Shown here in pieces: positions 10,264 to 22,300 of a DNA stretch of 64,000 nucleotides. Under the pieces are notes generated by a model that had not been told where the DNA came from, searched no databases, and was given only the letters and a program-made list of their open reading frames with translations. Position numbers and translations under genes: made by a program. Each line of letters starts with the position of its first letter. Position 1 is the stretch's first letter. Source of the stretch: Thraustochytrium sp. TN22 (lineage: Eukaryota > Sar > Bigyra > Thraustochytrida > Thraustochytriidae); contig JABLUY010000052.1 of the NCBI GenBank assembly GCA_013306675.1, positions 1-64,000 on the forward strand. Reading direction: 5' to 3'.

Positions 10264-11911
10264 CATGGGCATGCCGTCGTCTGGGGCGACGCAGCAGCAC
10301 GAGACGTCGCTGCACCACCTGCACTCGCATCAGCAGCAACATAGCCAGAACCACCACCATCACCTCCAGAACCACCACCACCATCACCACCTCCAGCAGT
10401 CCCAAGGCATGATGCCGCACGAGCTCATGCACCAACACCTTGCGGATGTGCACCATGGCGTCCACTCCCAGCACCTGCACATGGACCCACATCACCTGCA
10501 CATGGGCGCGACGCCGCAGCAGCACGAGCTGGCCATGATGTCGGCCAGCGTCATGCACCCGCACGCGCACACGCACGGCGACATGGGCGCCTTCGTCCCG
10601 AACGGCCACGGCAAGTATGACGCCGGCCGCGGCCGTGGAGGCCGTAAGGGTGGCGCAGGTGCCGGGGGCATGGGCGGCGTGGGCATGGGTGGGGGGGCGG
10701 GCGGCCAGCACGGGCGGCGCGGCGGCGGCATGCTGGGTGGCGGCAACGGCAATGGCGGTCTCGGTGGCAAGCGCGGTGGTCGCGGCGGCCACGGCGGCCA
10801 TGGCGGACCGTCGGGCGCCGGCGGCATGAACGGCCGCATGGATGCCATGCCCACGCCCAGCATGCAGACGCCGCTCGAGGACATTCGCGAGTCCATCTTC
10901 CAGCTCTCCAAGGAACAGCAGGGGTGCCGGTTCCTGCAGGATCGTGTGGGCGCCGAGGGCGACCACGCGTGCCAAATCATCCTGGACCAGGTGCGCAGCC
11001 GCCTCGTGCTGCTCATGCTCGACACCTTCGGCAACTATCTATTCCAGAAGCTCCTCGAGAAGGCCACCGTCGATCAGCGCGCGCTCATGCTGCACGAGGT
11101 CGAGGCGCACCTCATCGAGGCCTCCTTCAACATTCACGGCACGCGTTCCGTGCAAAAGTTCATCGAGGTCACGGGCGGCAACAACCCCACCTACGAGCAG
11201 CTCGACGCCATCGTGCAGGCCCTACGCCCGCATGTCACGCGCCTCTCCATGGACACCAACGGCAACCACGTCATTCAGCGCTGCCTCCAGTACATCCCGC
11301 ACGACCGCGTCGCCTTCATCTACGAGACCGTCATCGAGGACGTCCTTGTCATCACGCGCCATCGCCACGGCTGTTGCGTCTTTCAGCGCTGCCTCGACGC
11401 CGCCGACGAGCTTCAGCGCGCCGCGCTCGTGGACAAGGTTGTCGAGCACGCCATCGACCTCATGCAGGACCCCTTCTCCAACTATGTCGTGCAGTACGTG
11501 CTCGAGCACGCGCGCGCTGACGAGGGGGACCGCATCATCTCGCAGCTGCGGGGCCGCCTCGTCGAGCTCTCCACCCAGAAGTTCTCCTCCAACGTCGTCG
11601 AGAAGTGCCTCGCGCATGCCTCTCCCGGCCTCCTCGAGCCCCTCATCGACGAGCTCTGCGAGCGCAACGTCACCCGCGAGCTTCTCAACGACTCCTTCGG
11701 CAACTACGTCGCCCAGCGCGCGCTCCAGGTCGCCAGTGATCAGCAGGGCCTGCGCCTCGTCGCCGCTTTTCGCCCGCACATGCCCAGCCTCGCCACCTCC
11801 AACGCTTCCTGCGCGCGCCGCGTCTCCTCGCGCGTCGTCAAGCGCTTTCCCAACCTCGCCGGCGACGCCCTCTTCAGCTCCTTTCTCCAACGGGAGAAAC
11901 CTGTGCCCTAG
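8690..11911 (+). CDS. Pumilio-family (PUF) RNA-binding protein
   Basis: PUF proteins bind 3' UTRs of specific mRNAs and usually repress or localise them. From the Met at 8690 the protein has 1,073 residues. A long low-complexity N-terminus holds polyGln (8992-9025), a His/Gln-rich block (about 10300-10560) and a Gly/Arg-rich RGG-like block (10610-10830). The C-terminal PUF domain starts near residue 727 with TPLEDIRESIFQLSKEQQG and has eight repeats. Base-reading motifs in order are CRFLQ, NYLFQ, TRSVQ, NHVIQ, CCVFQ, NYVVQ, SNVVE and NYVAQ. The SN/E of repeat 7 (G) and NY/Q of repeats 2, 6 and 8 (U) match the classic Pumilio code, so a UGUA-type target is predicted. Repeat 5 has Cys where the stacking Arg is usual. 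An in-frame ATG at 8195 adds only Arg/Ala/Gly-rich sequence, so I rejected it. Confidence 0.93.
8992..9025 (+). repeat. (CAG)n run coding polyglutamine
   Basis: Eleven CAG codons in the disordered N-terminus of the Pumilio-family protein, immediately after a proline run. Confidence 0.9.
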
Positions 11912-12416
11912 CCTGGCCTTGAGATATTCCCTACCACCCTGAGTTCGTACCATCCGAAAAAAAAACAATGTGCCAACTAGGATTGCCACGTGGTGTACGG
12001 GCTTCCGAGTCCGCGCGCTCTCCTCGTGAAGATGATGTGACCTGCTGGTCATGCATGTGAGACCGAGCACATTTTTGCACGTGACGCCGTAGGTCTGTGC
12101 GCTCTTGCCCTTCATCGTGTGTCGAAGAGGAGGGACCTCAGGTTCAACAATGAAATGAACTCGCATCATGTTTTGTTTTCTCAGAAAGGTTTTGTTTGCG
12201 GGATGTCATGCATCCTTCGCGCTGCTGAGCAGCATTCTTCGCACCGCATTCTTCGCACCGGACCGAGGAGAGCGGTGCGGCCTCGTGAATTTCTTTTGGT
12301 TTTCTTTCCTTCGTTTGCACGCGCGCGAGCATCGATGCTGGGACTTCGTGTACCTCGCGCCTTGCACCGCATGCTTGGACTCGCGAATCGTGTTGCGCCT
12401 CGCATGCTCGCCTCAA
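11912..12416. other. Convergent 3' gap, Pumilio / ketohexokinase
   Basis: 505 bp between two convergent stop codons, lower in GC than the genes and with an A-run just past 11956. Small open frames here have no recognisable product. It presumably holds both 3' UTRs and polyadenylation sites. Confidence 0.6.
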
Positions 12417-13943
12417 TCAGAAATCGCCAAAGCGCGCCACGCTGCCAATGCCCTGCTGGGTGAGCTTGTTGCCAGCGACGGTGCAGGCGAGGACCATGGC
12501 GGAACGCAGGTCGCTGCCGCGGAGGAGCGCGACAATTAGCGTGCCAATAAAGGTATCGCCGGCGCCAACGGAGTCGACAATGGGGTCGCGAAGGCTGATG
12601 GCCGGGACGTGGATGATCTCAGGCTTGCGAGAGGCCTCCTCCTCCTCCTCGGCACCAAACGCCATGGCGTAGGCGCCCTCGTCTCCCCAGGGCACGACGA
12701 GCTTGAGATGATCCTTGAGCCCGAGCTCGGAACGGCGCGCCCAAATCGAGAGGAGAAAGTCCGAGGCGGATGAGCGCTTCTGGGAACGCACGTAGTCCTT
12801 GCCGATGACCACAACGTCGCAGTAGCGCAGGAGCTGGAGCATGTCGTGCGGCGCGCGGGGCTTCTCGATCTCTAGCGAGACCGTGCAGCCGCTCTCGACG
12901 AGCTCGAGCATCTGTGCCATGGAGTCGCCGGTGCGGCCCTCAAAGTGGACCCAGGTGTAGGTGCCCGGGATATACATGCCCTGAAAGTCGCCGGCGCTAA
13001 GCTCAGGCAGGTTGCGGTGGTGAATGATGGTGCGCGAGCCGGTGGCGCGCGACTGCAGGATGAAGGAAGCAGGCAGCTGCCCGTTGCTGCCAGCGGTGTA
13101 GATGGGGACGGTCTCGATGCCCTCCTTCTCGAGCGTCTCGCGCGCAAAGACCGCGTTGGGATCCGCCTCGTCCGGTGCGCTTGCGTGCATGAGGCCGCAG
13201 TTGAGTTTGTCGAACTGGCGCGCCACGCGCACGAGGTTGGCGCCGTTGCCGCCCAGGCGGCGTATCCTGCCAAGGCTGCGCTGCTCCGAGTCTTCGCTCG
13301 GGAAGCAGGCCACCTCGTCCACCGTGTCTACGCAGGCGTTGCCTACGCACAGCAGGCGCTCCCAGCGCGGCACGACGCCACGCGGGGCGCGCTCGCGCGT
13401 CGCCGTGCGCTCCAGCTTGAGCACGGGTCTCTCCTCGGCGCCCTCTTGCGCGGCGGCCTCGGCCGCCTCCGCGGCGGCGCGCGCAGCCGCGCTGCGCCTC
13501 ATCGCCGCGGCAAGCCCGCACCGCTCGTCACCACCGCCCAGCTTGCTGGCGTAGCCCAGTGCGCGCGGCAGCCCGAGCTCCTGGCTCAGATCAAGATCCA
13601 GGTCCACGCCGAAGCTGCCGCCCAGGCCAAAGTCGAGCTCCACCCCAAAGTCCTCGCTGTCCTTGCACTCCTCCTGGTCCTCCAGGGGCACGCGTCGCGC
13701 GTCGCCGCACCGCACGTCCTCCTCCTCGTCCACCTCGGGCGTCAGCTCCAGGTCCTCGTCCTCGTCCTCCAGCGCCGGGTCCTCACCGAAGGCCGCCTTG
13801 GCCGCCGCGCGCGCGCGCTGCAGGTCCACCGCGCGCCGCAGCCGCCGCCCGCCGCTCGGCGCCGCCGCGCGCCGCCGCCGCTCGCGCCGCTCGCGCTCGC
13901 GCAGCCCGCGCCGCTCCAGCAGCGCCTCGTACGAGCGGAACAT
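12417..13943 (-). CDS. Ketohexokinase-like pfkB-family sugar kinase
   Basis: Predicted to phosphorylate a ketose such as fructose with ATP in the cytosol. The core (from about residue 193) aligns by eye with animal ketohexokinase: LLCVGNACVDTVDEV, then PSEDSEQR, a glycine-rich LGGNGANLVRVA, WVHFEGR, SLEIEKPR and the C-terminal pfkB signature DSVGAGDTFIG. Asp463 of GAGD is the expected catalytic base. Human KHK is about 298 residues; this protein is 508 because of a 190-residue N-terminal extension rich in Arg, Ala and acidic runs. An internal Met at 13502 (residue 148) would give a 361-residue enzyme and could be the real start. The family call is firm, but ketohexokinase versus a related ribokinase-type specificity is inferred. 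It converges with the Pumilio gene and has a 2.4 kb GC-rich upstream region. Confidence 0.88.
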   Translation of the reverse strand: MFRSYEALLERRGLRERERRERRRRAAAPSGGRRLRRAVDLQRARAAAKAAFGEDPALEDEDEDLELTPEVDEEEDVRCGDARRVPLEDQEECKDSEDFGVELDFGLGGSFGVDLDLDLSQELGLPRALGYASKLGGGDERCGLAAAMRRSAAARAAAEAAEAAAQEGAEERPVLKLERTATRERAPRGVVPRWERLLCVGNACVDTVDEVACFPSEDSEQRSLGRIRRLGGNGANLVRVARQFDKLNCGLMHASAPDEADPNAVFARETLEKEGIETVPIYTAGSNGQLPASFILQSRATGSRTIIHHRNLPELSAGDFQGMYIPGTYTWVHFEGRTGDSMAQMLELVESGCTVSLEIEKPRAPHDMLQLLRYCDVVVIGKDYVRSQKRSSASDFLLSIWARRSELGLKDHLKLVVPWGDEGAYAMAFGAEEEEEASRKPEIIHVPAISLRDPIVDSVGAGDTFIGTLIVALLRGSDLRSAMVLACTVAGNKLTQQGIGSVARFGDF

Positions 13944-13985
13944 GGGTTTGCCGCTGCGCTGCTGCTCCGCGAAAGGCAGAAAACC

Positions 13986-14008
13986 AGAGAGAGAGAGAGA
14001 GAGAGAGC
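13986..14008. repeat. (GA)n dinucleotide run
   Basis: About eleven GA units, 45 bp upstream of the ketohexokinase-like start codon. On that gene's sense strand it is a CT tract. Confidence 0.85.
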
Positions 14009-14339
14009 CTGAGAGGCCGGCCCAGGCCTGCCGCCGCGCTTGCTCGCCCGCCGCGCGCCTGGCCTCGCCTGGCCTCGCCTAGCCTGGCCTGCTGCTGCTG
14101 CTCCGCCGCGCCGCGCCTCTCTTCGCTCGCGCGCGCCCCGCTCGGCCTCCCCCCCCGCTCGCTCGCGCTCGCGTCTTGTGCCGCCGGATGGCGTCGCGCG
14201 ATGCGCGATGGCTGGAGCGAGCCGCGCGTGCTCTGCTCCCCGCCGCGCCGCCCGCCGCCGCGCCGCGCCGCGCGCACGTCGCCGCCGCCGCCGCGAGGCC
14301 GCGCTGCCGCTGCCGCCGCCCGCGCCGCCGCCGCCGCCC

Positions 14340-14340
<1 letters not shown>

Positions 14341-14370
<30 letters not shown>
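14341..14370. repeat. (CCG)n trinucleotide run
   Basis: About ten CCG units in the GC-rich upstream region of the kinase gene, flanked by less regular CCG/CGC sequence from 14320. Confidence 0.85.
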
Positions 14371-16328
14371 GCGCGCAAGGTTCGGGGGCGCGCGCGATGC
14401 GGTTCTGCTGGAGCGGCGGCTCGCTCTGCTCATTCCCAGTCGTCCTCTCGTCTCCTCTCGTCTCGTCTCGGCCACGGCTCAGCTCACACGCGCCACCGCG
14501 CGGGCGGCGGGCGGAGACCAGGCAGGCGCCACGGGCGCGCCGCGGCATGCCTGCTGCGCGCGCGCGGGCAGAGGCTCGACGCCCGGCAGGCCCGGCCTCG
14601 ATGGCATGCCGCGGCGCGGCTGGTGGCTCGGACCTCGTCTCGCCTCGCCTCGCCCGCGAATGAGCTCGCGCTCGGCCTCTCCGAGTCAGGCTGCGGCTTC
14701 TCTCGTGGTCGCACCTCTCGCACGCGGGGCCCGCACGCACGTGCGTCAGCGAGCAGCTTGGATTGAAGCGCCTTGCGCGGCTTCGCGCGGCCTCGACTCG
14801 GAGGGGCGCAGGACTCGGGCTGGGCTTGTTGCTTCGGCGCACCGCGGCGGCGGCTGCACTGGCATCGGACGTAGCGGCGCGTGGTCAGTCCGTGGGTTGG
14901 GGGGGGCACGGCGGTGCGTCAGGAGGCAAGCATAGCAAGCCTGTGAGCGACAAGGCAAGGCACTGTTGCCAGCCAGCCAGGAGGGACGTGGCAGATCCGT
15001 CACATAACTGACTTATACTAAGCGCCGGCCGGCTCTGGCTGGCGCTAATGCACAAGGTTCGCGTGATTCGCGGGCCGCTGTGCGCGCCAGCGCGAGCTGC
15101 AGGCTGCACCACTGAGCATCTCGCAAGCTGGCCGCAGCTTGAGGGGAGCGCGCCGCGCTGCTGCCGTTGTGACCATCTTCGTGCTCAGCTTTGCGCTGAG
15201 AGAGGCACCTTCCGAGTCACAGGCACGTTTCACGCCACCACCACAGAAGGTGAGCCGCTCAGGCTGGGCTTCGACAGGAACATCATCGCCATGGCTTGCT
15301 GGCTGAGGGTAGAAAACGTACTGGAATCGAATCATCGATCGACGCGCAAGGGCAGTGCAGTTATCGAATCGCCGCAGCAGGGGCAGTTCAATTCCTAGGC
15401 GGTGGCTGTGCAATGACGGGGCTCTTTGCGACAAGAATGCCCTCCCACAAAGCCAACTGACTTCATGCCACAGCTGTGGCCATCGACGCGGTCTGGGGAG
15501 CGTGAAACAGGAGACCAAAAAGAGACCGGCTGGCTGGCGCCTTTGTATCTCTTTCTTCCAAGTGATTCGGAAAGCCACTTGCCGGCGTCACCTCTTCGAG
15601 CGAAAACTGTCAAGAGCTGGCCGTCAGCGAGTGATCGTCCCACCTGCCAGGGTTGCAAGGCACCTACGACTCAGCAGATTGAGGAGGGGTTAGCGGTGAG
15701 TTTACAAGTCCATCTACGAGAGCTTTGAGTCTCAGCTACTAGCTAGAAGACGCCATCATGGTCGCTCCGCACTGGCCTGTGTTCCTGCCGAGTATTCCAT
15801 GAGCGCGAGCCGGGTCATGGGGAGTCTCTCGCTCCTCGACCGACCGACCTTCTGTCGGCCTGCCCCACTGCCCAACTTGCAGCCCAAGCACCGACATCGA
15901 ACCGACCGACCCTCCCCCGCCCCCGCGCGGAGTTGTGTGCTGACAGGCTTCTGTGTAACTCGTCGATCGACGGACTTGTGCAAGCAAGCGATCTTATTCC
16001 TCACTGTCAGTCAGACACGACACTTGCCCAATCAAGACAGAGCTTTCACCCGGCCGTCACGGTCGCAGTGAGCCTGAGGCTGACAGTGAGCTAGCTGGCT
16101 CGGAATTCGGAGCCTCCAAGTCGACGACGGCGGCGGCCGCGCCGCGCCGCGTCATAAGAACCGTTGGGCCTCTTCCTCCTGGGTAATTGCGCCACTAACA
16201 TAAGCAGGACGCTCAATGGGACACCTCGGCGCAGTCAACAAGTCAGCCAGCCCGGAGCAGCAGGAGATGAGGCCAGCGGCAGGCTGGCGAGCAGAAGAAA
16301 GCAAAGCAAAGCCCCTCCAGCAGATGGG

Positions 16329-19300
16329 ATGAGCCGCGAGGCCTCAGCATCGGCGGGCGCCGTCGTGAACGCCGTGCGACGCACGCTCGTTGGCGAGGAG
16401 GATGGGGCCCTCGCGGAGGGCGAGGCTGGCGCGCCCGAGAGCAGCGGTCGCGGCCGAATCGACGGCAGCACGGGCGTCGGCGGCCGCGCGGCTGGCGCGA
16501 GCGCGGCGCGACGACGCTCGCGCGGGAGGCAGCACTTTATGCCGGCCATGTTCGTCTGCTCGGCGCATCTCGTGCTGGTGCCCGCACGCCTAGCCTTTGT
16601 GGCGCCGAAGGCTGAGACGTACCCCGCGGGGGCGCTAGCTGCCTGGATGGTCCTTGAGCTGCTCGTGCTTGACGCCGTGACAGCCAGGGACCTTTGGGTG
16701 CGGTACCGTGACAGCTGGGTCGGCGCTCGACGTCACCGCCTCGCGATCGCGGTGAACTGCGTAGCTAGCCTCCCTCTGCTCGAGTTCACTTGTGCTCTCG
16801 CTGGTCTTGCTCGGGGCGCGGGCGAGGGGCACGTAGTTGCGACCGTCTTCCAGATGTGGTCCCTGAGCCGGGCCGCGAAGGCGCTGCAGCTCATGCGTCT
16901 GCGCACTTTTCGGGCTGCGATCCGCGCGTGGACACCTGCCGAATCCAGGGCACGAAATCGCTGCATTCAGCTCGTGCTCGTCGGCGTCCTTAGCGCACAC
17001 ATTCTGGCCTGCGCATGGCAAGGCTTTGGGCCCTTCCTCTCGTGTGGCACATCCGGTGCCTCATGGAAAGCCGTCGAGGAGCGTGTGCCGTACTGCACAG
17101 CCGCAACTTGTCCACAGTGCCCGACTGTCGCGCGCCAGTACGTGCGCAGCCTCTACTGGGCCATCACCACCATCTCTACGGTTGGATACGGCGACATCGT
17201 TCCCATCAGCGCCGCAGAGACCGCCTTCGCGCTGTTCGCGCAGGTCACCGGTATTGCGCTCTACGTACTGCTGCTCTCCAGTGTGACCTCCTACCTCAGC
17301 AACATGGACGCAGCGCGCCTTGCGCACAATCGCAAGACGCGCCAGCTCACCAAGTTCTTTCACGCCTTTGGCGTCGCGGAACAGGTCGAAGCGCACGCAT
17401 TACGCTACTTTGACCTGGTTTGGCAGCAGTCCGACGGCTTCGAGGAAGGCGTGCTCTTGGAGCAGCTACCGCCCAAGCTGCGCTCCAACGTACTCTTTTC
17501 CCTGTACGGGAGCAGCATCCTGGACTGCCCGGTCTTCCGTGACGCGGACCTCTTCATGGTGCGCCTGCTCTTCCAGGAGGCTAGCATACTCACTTTCACG
17601 GCCGGCGAGCAGATCTTCCGCCGTGGTCAGGTCGCCGATGCCTTCTACGGTGTTTGCCACGGTCTTGTTTGGATGGATCACGATGATGTCACCAGCGCGG
17701 AGCGCATATTTCTCGAGGCCAAGCCCGGGCTCTTGCTCGGCCACAACGAGCTGCTCGCCCACCAAGCTTTCGTGGCGACGGCCGTTGTGCAGAGCCCTGG
17801 CCTGAGCGAGATCTTCAGGGTTCCTGGCGACCACTTTGAGCGCGTCGCGCAATTCTTCGTTCCTCTTGATCTCCTACACGATGCCTGCCAACTCGCCCTG
17901 GAGATGGGCGACTGGCGCTCGGCCTATCACATGAGGGGCAAGGCACGCCTCAGCCCGGAGGATGTCGACCGTATTCGGCTGCGCCTTGAGTTTGAGGCCA
18001 AGGAAGCCAGTCTCAAGCAAGAAGCCAGCTCCACGCCCGCCCAGCAATTGGCCACAGGTCAAGCGTGGGATGAAGTACCCCTCGGCGTGGAGGCTGCGAC
18101 GGCGCCAATAACGGTCGGAGCAGCAGCAGGAGCACGGACAACAGCAACACTGGCATCAACTACTTCCACAAACGCAACCCTAGCGGCATCCGCAGCGGCA
18201 GCAGAAGAAGATGGAGCAGCAGATGCAGATGCAGATGCAGATGTAAATGCAAATGTAGATGCAAGTGCAGATGCAGACGCAAATGCAATTGCGGATGCAG
18301 ATGCCTCGATCGCTGCAGGCCCATTTCTGATTTCACCGGTGTCGTTGCCAGCTCCGGGCTCAGGGCCTGCCGTGCAACACAAGTCAAGCGGTTCCTCCTC
18401 CTCCTCCTTCAACAACAACAACAACAACATCGACAACAACAACAACATCAACAACAACAACCCGCAGCTGCCGCCTCTGCTCACGTCCGCCCAATACGTC
18501 AACCCACTGGGCTCAAATGGCACGCACATCATGGCACAGCAGAACTCTTTCAAATTCAGCCGCGCACGGCCTGCGAGCCGGTCGAGGAGCAGCCCCAACA
18601 GCGCAGGGAGCCACTCACTGTCCATGGAGCCCACAGTACGCAGCCAACGAAGCCGCAATGCATCCTTGGCCATCGACGCGGTCGTGACAAGGACGCTCAC
18701 GCAGACCACCTATGCCGAGGCGGCTGAAGCGCAAGCTTTCGGGTCGCGCACGCAATTTAACTTCGCCTGGTCCATCCTCCGCTCTGTTGGTCTACTGTGG
18801 TACCTGCTCGACTACCCCATTGGACTGGGCTTCTACGATGCCGGATCCATTGCGCACATTCAGCGCATGCTCACGACAGCCTACACGGTGGATGGCTTCT
18901 TTTTCATTGATTGGCTCTTTCAGGCCGTGCACTTCTACCGCACGGCGGGCACGATGGCCCCGCGCACCTATTTCCTTGCGCGCCGATATCTGATCGTCGA
19001 CGGCCTCTGCCTGCTGCCACTGGACCTGTTTGTTATTGTCTTCGCCGGTCGATCCATTTCGTGGGCAGCCTGGTCGCAGGCTCGCGCCATCCGATGCTGC
19101 AAGCTCCTCCGCTCGGCGTCTTACGAGCGAAACATCTTCGGCCATCTGCGTCATCATGGTATCCGCGTGGACCCTGGCAAGCGAGGCTCCATCCGGCTGG
19201 CCCTAGTCACCGTCCTTGTCTGCGTCTGGCTCGCGGCTTTTTGGGCCATCTTCACCAAACCGCGCATGGAGAGCTCCGGCATGGGTGCTTGGGCCGCGAA

Positions 19301-22300
19301 CGCTTCCCTTGCCGCCACGGCCGATGTGGCCATGCGCAGTCTGTACTGGGCCGTCATGACACTCACAACCATTGGCTATGGCGACGTGACCGCGTACACC
19401 ACAGCGGAGAGCCTTTTCTCCATCTTTGCCGTGATCCTCGCGTCCCTCGTCGTCTACCCAATTATCGTTGCCTTCATCTCCGTCATGGAGGGCGAGCCGT
19501 GCGAGGCGGGCAAAGTCGCGCGGCCCTCTGTCACGACACTGCCGCCGCGAGCCATGCTTTTGGAGCGCGCCAGGGCCAGCAAGCTGCTCGCCGGCGTTGA
19601 CTGTATTCAGGGAAACCTGCGCGCCTACTTCAACCACGTGGAGGAGCAGGACTTCGACCCGAGCGAGATCCTCGCGGATCTGCCACCTTGGCTCGCTCGC
19701 AAGGTTGCCTATGATCTCTACGGCGCAGTCTTGCGCGGCACCGCCAACTGTGAGCCGGTCGCAGCACAGAAGCGCCGCGCGCGCGTCGCGCCGCAGAAGT
19801 CGGCGCCGGCGGTTGGTGGAAACAAGCTCTTCAAAACCACCAACCCTGCGCTTCTTGCAGAGATCTGCGTGCGTCTTCGCGTCGAGTTCGGAACCGAGAG
19901 GACGACGCTCTTCAGCGCGGGTCAGGAGGCCGTTGCTGCCTACTTCCTCATGGACGGCCTCGTGCAGGCCTCTGATCCCAGCGGTTCGGGTCTTGGCGGA
20001 CCAGGCTCATACTTTGGCTTCGAGGACATTGTCATCCGCAGACCAACCACCGGCATCGTTACGGTGCTGGAGCCGTCCATCTTCCTCGTGATCTCTGCAA
20101 CCGACCTGCGCGCCGCGCTCGCCTTGTTCCCAGAAGACGCCGCAACGCTCGAGGCAACGTGCAGGCCACGCAGACTCTCGCGCAAGGCGAGCGATCTCTC
20201 CCGTGCCTTTACGAGCTCCTTGGGCGGGTCCACCAATGCGGGCACCGGTGCGTCCTCTCAGCTTGGGCCAGACGGCAAGAAGATAGCCCGTCAGGCGCAT
20301 GAGGCACCGCCCATGCCCGCCGGGACGCAGCATCGCCGCTGCAGCGCAGCCAGCATCAACTTTCAAGCCAGCATCTTCGCGCACTATTCACGGCGCGAGC
20401 GCGAGCGCGTCATACTGCCTCTTACGCCGGCGCGGCGCGCGCTAGACCTCGCGTCCACCATCGTCGCGGCGATTGTGCACCTGCTCATCCCTCTTGGCGT
20501 CGCCACCGTAGCCGAAGCGCACTGCTCGCTGCACGACTCGCAAGGCTGGATTGTCACGCTTCTCGTCCTGAATGGGCTCGGTGACCTTTATGCGCTCTTT
20601 GACATGATCATGCATGCCTTCTTCTATGCGTTGCGCGAAGACAACGTGCTCATCATCGACGCCTGGGCCATCTGCCGCCGCTATGTGGGCAGCCACAAGA
20701 TGATAATTGACGCCGCTGCGACGTTCCCACTGGACTGGCTCTACATGCTCTTTGCCGGGCCCTCGCGTCGTCTGGATGTGGCCGTTCTGCTGCGCCTTGT
20801 CAAGCTCGTTCGCGTTCTCGAAGGAAACCGACGTCTGCAACACATCGACCAACTCATGAACTACCTCCAACTCAAGCAAGCGCACATTCAGCTCGGCCGC
20901 CTCCTGCTCATTCTCGCGCTCTTCGCGCACTGGCTCACCTGCGTGTGGATGCGCTTCGCCAACGCCTCTTTGCGCGGAGACAGCTGGGCCGACGCGGACT
21001 GTGTGCTCACGGGCACCTGCTTTACGGGCGCGGGCATGGCCGCCCCTGCCGCATCCGGCTCGGTCTCTGCGGTCTGCGGCCGCTTCCCGGCAGGTCGCCT
21101 TTACCTGCGCTCCCTCTACTGGGCACTCGTCACACTTAATACGGTGGGCTTTGGCGATATCGTGGCGCGGACGCGCAGCGAGACGGCCTTTGTCGTCCTC
21201 GTCATGCTGCTCGGCGCCGCCATGTATGCGCTTCTCATTGCGATTCTGGCGAGCATCGTGGCGAGCCTCGACCAGACAGCCACCACCTTCAAGCTGTGGC
21301 GCGAGAATCTCCAGCGCTTCGTTTCGGCGCGCAACCTGTCGCGCGGCATGCGCGACAAGATCCTCTCCTACGCCGACCAGATGTGGCGCACGCAGCGCGG
21401 GGGCAGCCTGCATGAGGTCGTCAATTTCTTGCCACGCTACGTGCAAGGCGACCTGCTGCGCGCATTGGACAACGGTCAGCTCGGCAAGGCGCCGATCTTT
21501 GCGGACGTCCCCCCGCCGTTCTTGGATGCCCTCCTCATGCGCCTGCGTCCCGTCATGGTTCCGCCCGGAGACTTCATCTACCGCGCTGAGCAGCCCTCCA
21601 CTACGCTGTATGTGCTCTGCTCTGGCGAAGTGGCGCTGCTCGCGGAAGACGGCAAGACCGTGGTGTCCAAGAGCACGGACCATGGCGTCTTCGGCTACGA
21701 TGAGTTCCTCGACCGCATCCGCATGCGCACATCGCTGGTCGCGCAGACCTTTGTGACCACGCTCGAGCTGCGACATGAGGACTTGTGCTCCGCGCTAGGG
21801 CACTTCCCCAACGCCGAGGCCTCACTCTGGCGCAACATGGAGGCAATCAGGTCCACGTCCACAACGCTCAAGCTGGCCAACAATCTCAAGAGTCGCAAGG
21901 TTACCAAAATGATGACGGCGGAGGCCTGGACGCCGCCCAAGGCCGTGCGTCCCGCCGTCGCTCCAGACGTCAAGTGGCGCGTCGCATGGGAGATCGCGAT
22001 GCTTGCCCTTTCCATCTACGTTCTCTTCGCTGTGCCCTTTCGCATTGGAATCCTCGCCAGCCCCACCACCTTCACCTTTTCTGGCTCGCTGCTGGGCTGG
22101 GCGGTTGTTGATTCGCTTCTGGTCAACGGCTTGAGTCTCATGGATATGCGCCTGCACGCGATGCGTTTCGCCTTCTTCAGGGAGGGCTTTGTTGTCAGCG
22201 AGCACGCCGAAATCTGGGCGCACTACCGGTCAACCTGGCTCATCATTGACCTCATTGCCTCTTTGCCGTGGGACTGGCTCGTGGTGATTCTGGCGGCTGC

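Larger units (their letters stand above)
13944..16328. other. Intergenic, 2.4 kb: divergent upstream region of kinase and channel genes
   Basis: The half next to the kinase is extremely GC-rich, with a GA run (13986-14008) and a CCG run (14341-14370). The half next to the channel gene is more balanced in composition. Open frames here are composition artefacts or begin with non-ATG codons, and none resembles a known protein. The region should contain both promoters. No RNA gene was found. Confidence 0.55.

Noticed and set aside
15380-15405. TTCAATTCC-like B-box suggesting a tRNA
   Set aside because: The flanking bases do not pair as a T arm and no matching acceptor or anticodon arm could be found.
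15045-15578. 177-codon minus-strand frame in the kinase/channel intergenic region
   Set aside because: It starts with GTG and has no recognisable features.
16164-16328. Upstream extension of the four-unit channel
   Set aside because: It would start with TTG. The first in-frame ATG is 16329.
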